A stretch of DNA of 64,000 bases. It comes from Echinicola shivajiensis. Its GTDB lineage: Bacteria > Bacteroidota > Bacteroidia > Cytophagales > Cyclobacteriaceae. Shown one piece after another: positions 34,307 through 42,174 of the stretch (the first letter of the stretch is position 1; every line of letters starts with the position of its first letter). The DNA is taken from the NCBI RefSeq assembly GCF_018642165.1, contig NZ_JAHHZM010000017.1, positions 38,469 through 102,468 on the forward strand. Direction: 5' to 3'. The notes under the pieces are model-generated. The model made no database searches. It was not told the DNA's origin and saw nothing but the letters and a program-made list of their open reading frames with translations. Both the position numbers and the translations under genes were made by a program.

Positions 34307-35506
34307 TCAAGTTAGATCGGGATTCAGATGCTTGGGCTTTAGCCATTTTTTGCTAACCACTGCTACCAGTAGCGTATATGCTCCATAAATGATCAGCCAA
34401 TTGGTTGGTGCATATTCTGGATACCATTGTTTCCAGTTTTCAAAATCCGATCCACCATCAGGGATAAATTCAAACAGCCTCATTGCAGGAAGGTTAATGA
34501 TTAAAAGTATGATCCACTGAGGGAAAGAAAGTTGAAGGTTTCGAAGGAAAAACAATAAGACAAATGGAGCTCCTAAGAAGGCAATCCTGGTAAAATCCCC
34601 TCCCGCGAAAAGACTGAAAAATCCATAGACTAAGATAAGCGGCATAAGAAACTTTTGCTTATCATCAGACTTGGTCAAAAACGGTTTAGGGTACCAAATA
34701 AATACCCATAGGAAGGCCGCATAGGCTACAGTCAATGAAAATATCCATCTTAGGAAAAGATCAGGATGTCCCAATAGGCCAAGTGTGTTATTAAATAAAT
34801 TGACTAATGCGTTTTTTCCCGTATTGGCACCAGGAAAATAGACGTTGGTGATTTTAAGGGTAATATAACTTATTGAAAGTGCCAGTAGAATACTTATGAA
34901 AGCCTTTGTGTCATGCTTTCGGTAAAGGGAGATTCCTGGATAGATGCATAGGGCTAGAAGAATCGGTAAGATAGATTCTTTTTGTAAGGTTGAAATTGCT
35001 GCCATTAAACATAATAGCCACCACTTCCTTTCAATTAAAGCCAATAGCAAAAGTAATTGGAACAAATAAAGAGGTAGATCTACCGTGATAGGGTCAGAAA
35101 GATTGGCTTTCCAAACGCCTACCCAATGGAAGTTGATCCAAAACCACCCCAGCCAGGTTTTGAACCTGTCCAAACCAAGTTTTTCACCAAGATAGAACCA
35201 AACGGGGATCCAGGTGATCCCAAATATCGTATTGATGATTTTGAAATTGGTGAACATGTTATCAAATGGCAATTGGGCGGCTAGCCAAGGAACCAAAATC
35301 CTTACACTAAAGGGGTAATTGACAGTATAGGTTTCTAGGTTTCCCCTAAAGAATTCATAGGCCTTCTGATATTGGTTGGCATCAAACAATGTGTTCAATT
35401 CGTGTTGTAAGGGTTGTTGAAACCAATTAAAAACCACAAAGCCCATCAGGCTGATGAAAATGGCCAAAATGACATCCGGAAAACTGTAAATCTTAACTGA
35501 TTTCAA
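34307..35506 (-). CDS. Multi-pass membrane protein, glycosyltransferase-C-like
   Basis: This 399-residue protein has about ten hydrophobic helices and a large first extracytoplasmic loop (about residues 30-75). The layout resembles GT-C-type membrane glycosyltransferases or AZOBR-like families. No diagnostic DxD is certain, though NLSDPITVDLPLY (about 134) is a candidate. The 5' end uses TTG at 35506; an internal ATG at 35446 would remove the first 20 residues. Function is not known; the fold call is an inference from topology. Confidence 0.6.
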   Translation of the reverse strand: MKSVKIYSFPDVILAIFISLMGFVVFNWFQQPLQHELNTLFDANQYQKAYEFFRGNLETYTVNYPFSVRILVPWLAAQLPFDNMFTNFKIINTIFGITWIPVWFYLGEKLGLDRFKTWLGWFWINFHWVGVWKANLSDPITVDLPLYLFQLLLLLALIERKWWLLCLMAAISTLQKESILPILLALCIYPGISLYRKHDTKAFISILLALSISYITLKITNVYFPGANTGKNALVNLFNNTLGLLGHPDLFLRWIFSLTVAYAAFLWVFIWYPKPFLTKSDDKQKFLMPLILVYGFFSLFAGGDFTRIAFLGAPFVLLFFLRNLQLSFPQWIILLIINLPAMRLFEFIPDGGSDFENWKQWYPEYAPTNWLIIYGAYTLLVAVVSKKWLKPKHLNPDLT

Positions 35507-35542
35507 TTAACTTCAAGGTTTTATTTTAAAAATAGTATTACA

Positions 35543-35995
35543 ATGATAGCAGTTATTCAGCGGGTTTCGGAATCTTCGGTGAAAATTGATGGAGAAATTA
35601 AAGGAGCAATAGGACAAGGTTTGATGGTTCTGTTGGGAATTGAGGAAGCAGACAATGCTGAGGATATCATGTGGCTAAGCAAGAAAATTGTCAATTTGAG
35701 GATTTTTGGTGATGAGAATGGCGTGATGAACAAAAGCTTGCTGGATGTGGATGGAGAGTTGCTTTTGATCAGTCAGTTTACCTTGCATGCCAGTACCAAG
35801 AAGGGAAACAGGCCTTCCTATATCAAAGCTGCCAAACCGGATATTGCGATTCCACTATATAAATCATTTATCCAACAAGTGGAAAATGACTTGGGCAAAA
35901 CCATTGAAACAGGAGAGTTTGGAGCAGATATGAAAGTGGCTTTAGTGAATGATGGGCCGGTAACCATCAGTATTGATTCAAAAAATAAAATATAA
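35543..35995 (+). CDS. dtd: D-aminoacyl-tRNA deacylase
   Basis: This 150-residue enzyme removes D-amino acids (and Gly from tRNA-Ala) from charged tRNA. The family signature is clear: MIAVIQRVSESSVKIDGE at the start, SQFTLHASTKKGNRPSY (about residues 77-93) and the C-terminal MKVALVNDGPVTI. The Gly-cis-Pro motif is present as NDGPVT. Length is typical. The ABC ATPase gene follows by 4 bases. Confidence 0.95.
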   Translation: MIAVIQRVSESSVKIDGEIKGAIGQGLMVLLGIEEADNAEDIMWLSKKIVNLRIFGDENGVMNKSLLDVDGELLLISQFTLHASTKKGNRPSYIKAAKPDIAIPLYKSFIQQVENDLGKTIETGEFGADMKVALVNDGPVTISIDSKNKI

Positions 35996-35999
35996 AAGG

Positions 36000-37505
36000 A
36001 TGGGGTCATTGTTTCTATCGATCGAAAATGCTCATGTAAGGTATTTGGACAGGAATATCTTTCAAGATCTGAACTTCCAAATGCAGGAAGGGGAGAGCTG
36101 GGTCATCTTGAGTGCTTCTGGTTCGGAAAAAACTGCATTTTTGGACACTATTCTTGGTAAGACTGTACTTTCAGAGGGTAGGGTGACCAGGGATTTTGCC
36201 GTGGATTACCAAAAGGAAATGACTGCACTGGGTAGGATCAATAGCTTTAGGGATTTGATTGCTGTAGTCTCCCAGAAATACACTTTTACCAATAAGTCCA
36301 ACCTTCAAAACTTTTATTATCAGCAGCGCTTCAATTCATCAGAATCTGAAGAGGCGGCTACAGTAATAGAACACCTGCAGGAAGTGGAGGCGAAGCAAGA
36401 TGGCCAATGGACTGTTGACAAGGTCATGGAACTAATGGATTTGGAGGTGTTAAAGGATAAGTCTCTGATCAAGCTGTCCAATGGAGAAAGCAGGAGATTG
36501 GCCATTGCAGGAGCCCTGTTGAGAAATCCAAAGCTTTTTTTGATGGACCAACCTATGACCGGTTTGGATGTAGACACCAGAAAGCATTTTGGAGAAGTAT
36601 TGGAAGTCATGGTAGCATCCGGGATACAGGTAATCATGACGACTTCGCCAGAGGAAATCCCTGATGCGATTACCCATGTTGCCATAGTAGATGGAGGCAA
36701 AATTGTTCAAGAGGAGAAGAGACAGGACTTTCACCAAAAGGATCTGGTCAACCATTCAGCCCTTTCACAATTTGATCATAAAAAACTGGATAAATTGATC
36801 CAAAATAATCCAGTCAAGCGATTTGATACCCTGGTCAAGATGAACCAAATCCATATTCAATATAATGGCAAGGTGATTTTGGACCAGGTTAACTGGGAAG
36901 TAGAGCAGGGAGAATGTTGGGTTTTAAGAGGGCATAATGGAGCTGGAAAATCTACCTTACTCAGCCTGATCAATGGAGAGAATCCTCAGGCTTATGCCAA
37001 TGATATTGTTCTTTTTGGTAGAAAGCGGGGAACCGGAGAAACTATTTGGGACATCAAGCGCCCTATAGGCTTTGTGTCTCCTGAGTTGGCCAGGTATTTT
37101 CCCAGAAACCAGACCTGTTTGAAGGTGGTGCTTTCTGGTTTATTTGATTCCATTGGCTTGTTCAAAAAAGTCAGTGAGGAGCAGGAACAAGTTGCCATGG
37201 AATGGTTGAAGCTATTTAGGATAGAACATGTGGCCCAAATGCTTTTGCATCAAATACCATTGGAGAATCAGCGCTTTTGTCTTTTGGCCAGGGCTTTGAT
37301 CAAATCTCCAGCTTTGCTGATCCTTGATGAGGCGGCTCAGGGCATGGATGATGAGCAAAGGATTTTGTTACGTGAGACGATCGACCATATCGGAAGGCAT
37401 CCCGATGTTTCGATGATCTATGTAAGCCATTATGAAGAAGATATCCCGAAAGTGGTCGATAGAGAATTGGTATTGGAAGAAGGAAAAGTTATAAGAAGTA
37501 TTTAA
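36000..37505 (+). CDS. Tandem ABC ATPase (ModF/PhrA-like), one degenerate site
   Basis: This 501-residue protein has two ATP-binding domains and no membrane helices. NBD1's Walker A is weak: SASGSEKT at about residues 38-45, with Glu where Gly should precede the Lys. Its signature is LSNGES and its Walker B is FLMDQP (Gln for the catalytic Glu). NBD2 has a canonical Walker A (HNGAGKST) and Walker B (LLILDEA), but its signature (PLENQR) is degenerate. In a head-to-tail dimer one site would be intact and the other dead. ModF-like proteins are linked to molybdate or DNA-repair functions; no permease is near. I start at the ATG 36000, 4 bases after dtd. The longer frame begins inside dtd. Confidence 0.83.
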   Translation: MGSLFLSIENAHVRYLDRNIFQDLNFQMQEGESWVILSASGSEKTAFLDTILGKTVLSEGRVTRDFAVDYQKEMTALGRINSFRDLIAVVSQKYTFTNKSNLQNFYYQQRFNSSESEEAATVIEHLQEVEAKQDGQWTVDKVMELMDLEVLKDKSLIKLSNGESRRLAIAGALLRNPKLFLMDQPMTGLDVDTRKHFGEVLEVMVASGIQVIMTTSPEEIPDAITHVAIVDGGKIVQEEKRQDFHQKDLVNHSALSQFDHKKLDKLIQNNPVKRFDTLVKMNQIHIQYNGKVILDQVNWEVEQGECWVLRGHNGAGKSTLLSLINGENPQAYANDIVLFGRKRGTGETIWDIKRPIGFVSPELARYFPRNQTCLKVVLSGLFDSIGLFKKVSEEQEQVAMEWLKLFRIEHVAQMLLHQIPLENQRFCLLARALIKSPALLILDEAAQGMDDEQRILLRETIDHIGRHPDVSMIYVSHYEEDIPKVVDRELVLEEGKVIRSI

Positions 37506-37514
37506 TGAAATAGA

Positions 37515-37841
37515 ATGACGATAGAAGAAGCACAAGAAAAGGTTGATCATTGGATCAAGACAGTTGGGGTAAGGTATTTTAATGAACTGACCAATATGAC
37601 CATCTTGACAGAAGAAGTGGGAGAGTTGGCGCGTATCATGGCCCGGAAATATGGAGAACAGTCCTTTAAGGAAAGTGACAAGGGCAAGGACCTAGGGGAT
37701 GAAATGGCAGATGTGCTTTGGGTATTGATCTGCTTGGCCAATCAAACAGGTGTTGACCTTACCAAGGCTTTGGAGAAAAATTTTGAAAAGAAAAATATCC
37801 GGGATATTGATCGGCACAAAAGCAACGATAAATTGAAATAG
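37515..37841 (+). CDS. MazG-like nucleotide pyrophosphohydrolase
   Basis: This 108-residue protein has the MazG-type all-alpha NTP pyrophosphatase core. TILTEEVGELARIMARKYGEQ supplies the first Glu pair and LGDEMADVLWVLICLAN the second acidic motif (E and D). Such enzymes hydrolyse dNTP or NTP to the monophosphate and pyrophosphate and may remove non-canonical nucleotides. It follows the ABC ATPase by 9 bases and is followed by a strong terminator. Confidence 0.87.
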   Translation: MTIEEAQEKVDHWIKTVGVRYFNELTNMTILTEEVGELARIMARKYGEQSFKESDKGKDLGDEMADVLWVLICLANQTGVDLTKALEKNFEKKNIRDIDRHKSNDKLK

Positions 37842-37847
37842 GGCTTT

Positions 37848-37884
37848 AATCATGGCATGACTCCAAGTCATGCCATGATTTTTC
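37848..37884. terminator. Bidirectional terminator between mazG-like and ketosynthase genes
   Basis: A perfect 14-base-pair stem AATCATGGCATGAC / GTCATGCCATGATT with a 5-base loop is followed by TTTTTCTC. It is convergent with the biotin cluster. Confidence 0.88.
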
Positions 37885-37904
37885 TCATGTCTAGTGTCTT
37901 AAAT

Positions 37905-39065
37905 CTATTTTCCAACCACCGCGCAGATAGCTTGTCCCCCAAAGCCCAATGCTGTGATCAAAATCCTATTGATGGATTGAGGCGGGTCAACTTCATTTTT
38001 GATGTAATCTGGTAATGTTGGAAGTTCCTGATTTTGCAAGATAGAGATGGCCAAATCCAAATTGGCTGCTAAGCTAGAACCTAGAGAATGTCCAATCTTC
38101 CATTTGTTGGAAATAGTATAAGGAATCTTATTACCAAAGACAGTTTGGTAAGCATTTTTTTCAGCTATATCACCTAGTTTGGTGCCTGGAAAGTGTCCGA
38201 TTATTAAATCAATATTTGGATCAGATTCAGCGTTAAAGGCCCTTTTTGCTGCAGTTATTATGCAATTTCCTTGGGAGGATAATTCGGTGGAATGGTGGAT
38301 TTTTTCTACAGCAGATCCCACGCCATCCAAGTAGGCAAGTACATTGTTATTGGTTTTCTTTAGTTCGAAAGCATAAGCTCCTTCACCTAGTACCATGGTG
38401 TTTTGTTCCTTTTCAAAATCCATGGACCTGCAAGGATAGTTGTTGTTCGCACCATTGGCATAAATTCGAATCGCCTTCATCTGGTCTATGGTCAATTGAC
38501 TTGTGGGGCATTCCACAGCTGATGCGATAAAACTATCCGCCATACCACTATTCAGCCATGCAAAGGCATTTTGTAAAGTCAGGCCAAAGCTGCTACAAGT
38601 GGAGGATTGAAAGAAAAGTGAACTATCCGATTCATGCAGTAAGCTGGGCCAACTACTGGCAAAGCCTAAGGTGGAGTGGGGGGAAGTCCAAACTGGTAAG
38701 GAGGGATTTTCCTGTTGCATGCGAGAAAGAAAATCAATGCTTCCCCTTGAAGTGGCCGCATTGATCATTTGACCATCTAAAGGCTGCAAATCCATTTTGT
38801 AGATGAGATAAGAAAGCAATTTGGCTTCTTCTGGAAAACGTTCTGGTTTATGACCTAGGTCTTGAATATATCCATTAACTTCATTCCATAAATTGGGAGA
38901 AACGCTTGCCTTCCAATCTCCACTATGGTTTTGGTCAAAAGAATGTTCCTTTTTAGTGTACCTCTGTCTTTCTTGAGATTTATACAGCCCTAAAGGATTA
39001 ATTCCCATGGCTTTAGTGATGCCAATTTTATTCTTCTCCGGTCTCATCTCTTCACTATAATTCAT
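37905..39065 (-). CDS. Beta-ketoacyl synthase-like protein in the biotin cluster
   Basis: This protein of about 386 residues has a KAS I/II-type thiolase fold. The active-site Cys is in SSTCSSFGLTL (about residue 175). One His lies in IIGHFPGTKLGD and one in WKIGHSLGSSLAANL, so the Cys-His-His triad is complete. The N-terminus (KNKIGITKAMGINPLG) is divergent. I choose the ATG 39065, because the longer frame runs into bioD. The gene is the third of bioF-bioD-this gene, overlapping or abutting bioD. A role in making the pimeloyl chain for biotin is inferred from position; no biotin-specific motif is known for this family. Confidence 0.8.
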   Translation of the reverse strand: MNYSEEMRPEKNKIGITKAMGINPLGLYKSQERQRYTKKEHSFDQNHSGDWKASVSPNLWNEVNGYIQDLGHKPERFPEEAKLLSYLIYKMDLQPLDGQMINAATSRGSIDFLSRMQQENPSLPVWTSPHSTLGFASSWPSLLHESDSSLFFQSSTCSSFGLTLQNAFAWLNSGMADSFIASAVECPTSQLTIDQMKAIRIYANGANNNYPCRSMDFEKEQNTMVLGEGAYAFELKKTNNNVLAYLDGVGSAVEKIHHSTELSSQGNCIITAAKRAFNAESDPNIDLIIGHFPGTKLGDIAEKNAYQTVFGNKIPYTISNKWKIGHSLGSSLAANLDLAISILQNQELPTLPDYIKNEVDPPQSINRILITALGFGGQAICAVVGK

Positions 39066-39066
39066 C

Positions 39067-39663
39067 TCAGCCGATATTTTTAAGATGCGGCAATTCATTT
39101 TTATCCATATCCCATTCATCCATTCTGTATTGTGCCACAGGGGTGAATCGTTTCAAAATAGCACTTTCGGAAGAAGCATTTTCTTCACCGTTCCAGATTA
39201 TGGTGAAATCCTTAATTCCTGCCGAGGTCAATGCTTGCAGTGTCAGCAAACTGTGGTTGATGCTGCCCAAATAATGTCTAATGACAATTACAGGATGTAG
39301 TTTTGATTCCAAAAGAAAATCCAGATAGGTTTGGCTCTCATTGAAAGGAACCATTAAACCTCCAGCGCCTTCTACACAGATTTTTTCTGAATCTCTTGGG
39401 ATAAGTGATTCAGGAAGTGAAATTTCAATATCTTCCAGCTTGGCAGCCAAGTGAGGGGATTGTGGAGTTTTTAACCTGTAAATCTCCTGATAAATATAGG
39501 TCTCAGGGGAATATTTGGAAATAAAAATAGTGTCAGATTGGTCCAGATCACCGCATTGCACTGGTTTCCAGTAGGAGTGTCCAAATGTTTTGCAAAGGGC
39601 TGCTGAACAGACCGTTTTACCTATTCCTGTTCCTATTCCTGTAACAAATACCTTATTGTTCAT
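39067..39663 (-). CDS. bioD: Dethiobiotin synthase
   Basis: This 198-residue ATP-dependent enzyme closes the ureido ring of dethiobiotin from 7,8-diaminopelargonate and CO2. VFVTGIGTGIGKTVCSAAL is the P-loop (about residues 4-22), KPVQCGDLDQSDT follows, and EGAGGLMVPF is the second substrate-binding motif. Length is normal. It lies 1 base after bioF and its stop is 1 base before the ketosynthase ATG, so all three genes are co-transcribed. Confidence 0.93.
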   Translation of the reverse strand: MNNKVFVTGIGTGIGKTVCSAALCKTFGHSYWKPVQCGDLDQSDTIFISKYSPETYIYQEIYRLKTPQSPHLAAKLEDIEISLPESLIPRDSEKICVEGAGGLMVPFNESQTYLDFLLESKLHPVIVIRHYLGSINHSLLTLQALTSAGIKDFTIIWNGEENASSESAILKRFTPVAQYRMDEWDMDKNELPHLKNIG

Positions 39664-39664
39664 T

Positions 39665-40786
39665 TTATTTATTCAATAAGCTGATAAGCTCTTGTATTTC
39701 TTTTTTAGTGTTAAATGCGTGTAGCACCAGCCTAATTCTTTCCTCACCAGGCTTTACTGTTGGAGAAAGAATAGCATAACAATTCACCCCTGATTGTTGT
39801 AATAATTTCACTTTTTCCTTTAGTCTGGGGATGTCAGCACATTGCCAATACTGGATTGGACTTGGGTTTTGTGAAAAATTGTCAGGTAATTCCTTAACCA
39901 AGTTTAAATAGGTTTTAATGGCCTGATCAAGCTCTTCAAAATTGCTTTTATTTTTAAATAAGCCTAAAGCAGCCCTTATACTGTTCACCTGTTCAATAGA
40001 TGGTGCAGTGGTATAAATAAAGGCCCTGCTAAAGTTAATCAAGAAATCCCTGAGCTTGTTAGAACCCAATACCATTGCTCCATGCCCTCCAGCAGCTTTG
40101 CCAAAGGTAACTACCCTGGCAAAAAGGTTGGGATGATGGTGGAGTGAAGCTGAAATTCCTTTTTTATCCTGTCCCAAAGTTCCAAGAGAATGGGCTTCGT
40201 CAATGATCAAGGCTGCTTGGTACTTTTGGCAAAGAGCAAGCATTTCTTTGATATCTGGGATATCCCCATGCATAGAGAATAAACCTTCTGTGAGCACCAA
40301 TAGTCTTTTGTTATTGTCAGATTGTTGCTTGAGTTTTCTCTCCAAATCATCAAGGTCATTGTGTTTGAAGGACGTTTTTTGTCCGAAGCTCAGACGCATA
40401 CCCTCTTTTATGCTGGCATGGACATGTTCATCAAAAACAAAACAGCTTTCCTTATCTCCCAATGCAGAAAGTAGACCTACATTGGCCATATAGCCGGAAT
40501 TATAAAGTAGTGCTGCAGGGCTTTCCATAAAATCAGCAAAATCCTGCTCCAAAAGCTCTATTTCTGGATGATTCCCGCTGATTAGCCTGGAGCCAGTGGC
40601 GCCAGTCCATTGAGAAATTGAGGTTTGAGGAATTGATTGGTTGAGTAGACCTTTTGTGGAGTAACCAAGGTAATCGTTGGAAAAGAAGTCCACTTTATCA
40701 GGGGAAGTTGTTTTAAGCGTCCTCAGTTTATTGGTAGAGGCTGCTTGCTCCAATTTGGAATGGATAAATTGGTGGTGCTTTTCCAT
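39665..40786 (-). CDS. bioF: 8-amino-7-oxononanoate synthase
   Basis: This PLP enzyme of about 373 residues condenses a pimeloyl thioester with alanine. The conserved motifs are VDFFSNDYLGYS, GATGSRLISGNHPEIELLE, LIIDEAHSLGTLGQ (Asp binding the PLP ring) and TFGKAAGGHGAM with the PLP-binding Lys. I chose ATG 40786 (MEKHHQFI); the frame could also open at a TTG three codons earlier. The ATG lies 6 bases after a perfect promoter -7 element, so the mRNA may be leaderless. It starts the bioF-bioD-ketosynthase operon. Confidence 0.93.
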   Translation of the reverse strand: MEKHHQFIHSKLEQAASTNKLRTLKTTSPDKVDFFSNDYLGYSTKGLLNQSIPQTSISQWTGATGSRLISGNHPEIELLEQDFADFMESPAALLYNSGYMANVGLLSALGDKESCFVFDEHVHASIKEGMRLSFGQKTSFKHNDLDDLERKLKQQSDNNKRLLVLTEGLFSMHGDIPDIKEMLALCQKYQAALIIDEAHSLGTLGQDKKGISASLHHHPNLFARVVTFGKAAGGHGAMVLGSNKLRDFLINFSRAFIYTTAPSIEQVNSIRAALGLFKNKSNFEELDQAIKTYLNLVKELPDNFSQNPSPIQYWQCADIPRLKEKVKLLQQSGVNCYAILSPTVKPGEERIRLVLHAFNTKKEIQELISLLNK

Positions 40787-40792
40787 GGAGAA

Positions 40793-40823
40793 CAAAGGTA
40801 AATCCTATTGGCCGAATTGCAAA
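40793..40823 (-). promoter_or_regulatory. Consensus promoter of the biotin cluster
   Basis: On the minus strand TTTG (40820-40823), exactly 19 bases, then TACCTTTG (40793-40800): a perfect match to both Bacteroidota elements. Transcription should start at or just before the bioF ATG (40786). Confidence 0.75.
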
Positions 40824-40827
40824 GGAT

Positions 40828-40890
40828 AAACCACAAAGGACAAGGAGAACAAAGGATATAAACCGCGGAGGACTCAGAGAGCGCAGAGAA
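40828..40890 (+). repeat. Left flanking repeats of the GxxExxY remnant
   Basis: Two imperfect direct copies: AAACCACAAAGGACAAGGAG (from 40828) and AAACCGCGGAGGACTCAGAG (from 40860). They are related in inverted orientation to the right flank at 41351-41384. Such CCACAGAG-like repeats are familiar around GxxExxY genes. Confidence 0.65.
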
Positions 40891-40967
40891 GAAGGTTTTA
40901 ATTGTTAAGTATTCTTTTTAGTTTGTAAGGGCTTTGTTTTATATGGTTAGACTTCGCTTTTTTAATT

Positions 40968-41340
40968 ATGAATGAAAATGAGATTTCAGGAAAAATTATT
41001 GGATGTGCAATAGAGGTACATAAGGTTTTAGGTACAGGTTTACTGGAAAGTGTCTATCAAGAATGTTTGCACTATAAATTGAAGAAAGATGGGCTAAGGG
41101 TGTTAAAAGAAGTTCCAATGCCCGTGTTTTTCGAAGATGCTAAGATTGATTGAGGCTTTAGATTTATTAGTGGAAGATAAGATTGTTATTGAATTAAAGA
41201 GTGTGAAAGAACTTTCTGATGTCCATCTTGCACAAATACTAACTTATCTTAAGCTTGGGGATTTTAAATTAGGTTTATTGATTAATTTTAATGTTTTACT
41301 TTTAAAAAATGGAATAAAGAGAGTGATAAATGATCAATAA
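40968..41340 (+). pseudogene. GxxExxY family gene, frameshifted remnant
   Basis: Two adjacent frames together make one GxxExxY protein (a PD-(D/E)xK-fold family named for its motif; also PDDEXK_3). The first, 61 codons, has IIGCAIEVHKVLGTGLLESVYQECL. The second, in the next frame, has ALDLLVEDKIVIELKSVKELSDVH, then YLKLGDFKLGLLINFNV, then GIKRVIND. Between them the expected ID-CG(Y/F)R-LDLL is broken: a TGA (41151-41153) stands where the Cys codon belongs, and a net frame change of +1 follows, best explained by loss of about 5 bases. The catalytic E-x-K (VIELK) remains but the reading frame does not, so it is a pseudogene. Confidence 0.82.
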
Positions 41341-41350
41341 AGTCAAATAG

Positions 41351-41384
41351 TTTCTTTGTGCCCTCTGAGTCCTTTGTGGTAAAA
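41351..41384 (+). repeat. Right flanking repeat of the GxxExxY remnant
   Basis: TTTCTTTGTGCCCTCTGAGT CCTTTGTGGT AAAAC is the inverted counterpart of the left copies (ACCACAAAGGACTCAGAG... on the other strand). The pair brackets the broken gene like the ends of a mobile unit. Confidence 0.65.
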
Positions 41385-41391
41385 CAGGTTG

Positions 41392-42117
41392 CTACCCAAC
41401 TTTATTAAGTGCTACTTTTACTAATTCCTCACCTTCGAGTTTTCCTATGAAGTTGTATTTGTCCAAAGTAAGGCAGAAGTCTATATCAGCTTCGATATTG
41501 TGGTTTTGTAGCCTTTTTGCATGGGAGGCTTGGCCTAAAAATCCCTTTAGGTCGGCTTTATTACTTTCGTAAAGGGCCTTCATGGCAATGGCCCCATCAC
41601 AATCAAAATTGAATTTTTCCGCCAATGAGCTAATCAATGCGCCCGCATAAAGAGAGTCTTCTAAATTAAACATTCCTTTCCAGCCTGCGCAATGTATCAA
41701 TATATCCTTTCCCTTATTGGCCAGATAATCAGCGGTGGCTTGTAGGTTTAAAAAAGCACCAATCAGAACCTCTGCAGAACCCTTTTTGGATTTCTCAATT
41801 GTCAGTGTTCCATTAGTGGTTGTCACGGCAATTTTTTCGCCAGCAAAGGCATTGTTCAAATAGCTCAGAGGTGAGTTTCCCAATTGAAAGCCTTCAGCTG
41901 TCTTTCCGTTCCTTTCACCGGCGATAATGTAGCCTTGTTCCTTCATGGACCTGCAAGTCTCTAATCCTGCTACTGGTGTGATGGAAGCTACATTATTGGC
42001 CAATCCAGTGACCATAGTGGAGGTGGCGCGGAATATGTCCACTACAACTACGATTTTATCAGTCAAATCATGCAGATGAATCAGTTCTGGGCTAAGGCAA
42101 ACTTCAATTTTACTCAT
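41392..42117 (-). CDS. comB: 2-phosphosulfolactate phosphatase family protein
   Basis: This protein of about 241 residues matches ComB, which dephosphorylates 2-phosphosulfolactate in the archaeal coenzyme M pathway. ComB-like proteins are also widespread in bacteria that do not make CoM. Visible are VVVDIFRATSTMV (about residues 24-36), GNSPLSY, TTTNGTLTI and CAGWKGMFNLEDSLYAGALI with the metal/phosphate-binding region. The ATG 42117 is used because the longer frame (from 42147) would contain the gcvT terminator. Role in this organism is unknown; a link to sulfolactate metabolism is a guess. Confidence 0.82.
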   Translation of the reverse strand: MSKIEVCLSPELIHLHDLTDKIVVVVDIFRATSTMVTGLANNVASITPVAGLETCRSMKEQGYIIAGERNGKTAEGFQLGNSPLSYLNNAFAGEKIAVTTTNGTLTIEKSKKGSAEVLIGAFLNLQATADYLANKGKDILIHCAGWKGMFNLEDSLYAGALISSLAEKFNFDCDGAIAMKALYESNKADLKGFLGQASHAKRLQNHNIEADIDFCLTLDKYNFIGKLEGEELVKVALNKVG

Positions 42118-42129
42118 GGGAAAGAAACA

Positions 42130-42152
42130 GGCTCCTGAACAGTTCAAGAGCC
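42130..42152 (-). terminator. Terminator between gcvT and comB
   Basis: On the minus strand GGCTCTTGAAC pairs with GTTCAGGAGCC around a single T (an 11-base imperfect stem), followed by TGTTTCTTTC. It precedes the comB ATG at 42117. Confidence 0.55.
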
Positions 42153-42174
42153 CGATTTATTTTTAATTAGAATA

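Noticed and set aside
41137..41340. A separate small gene
   Set aside because: It is the second half of the frameshifted GxxExxY gene, in the next frame.
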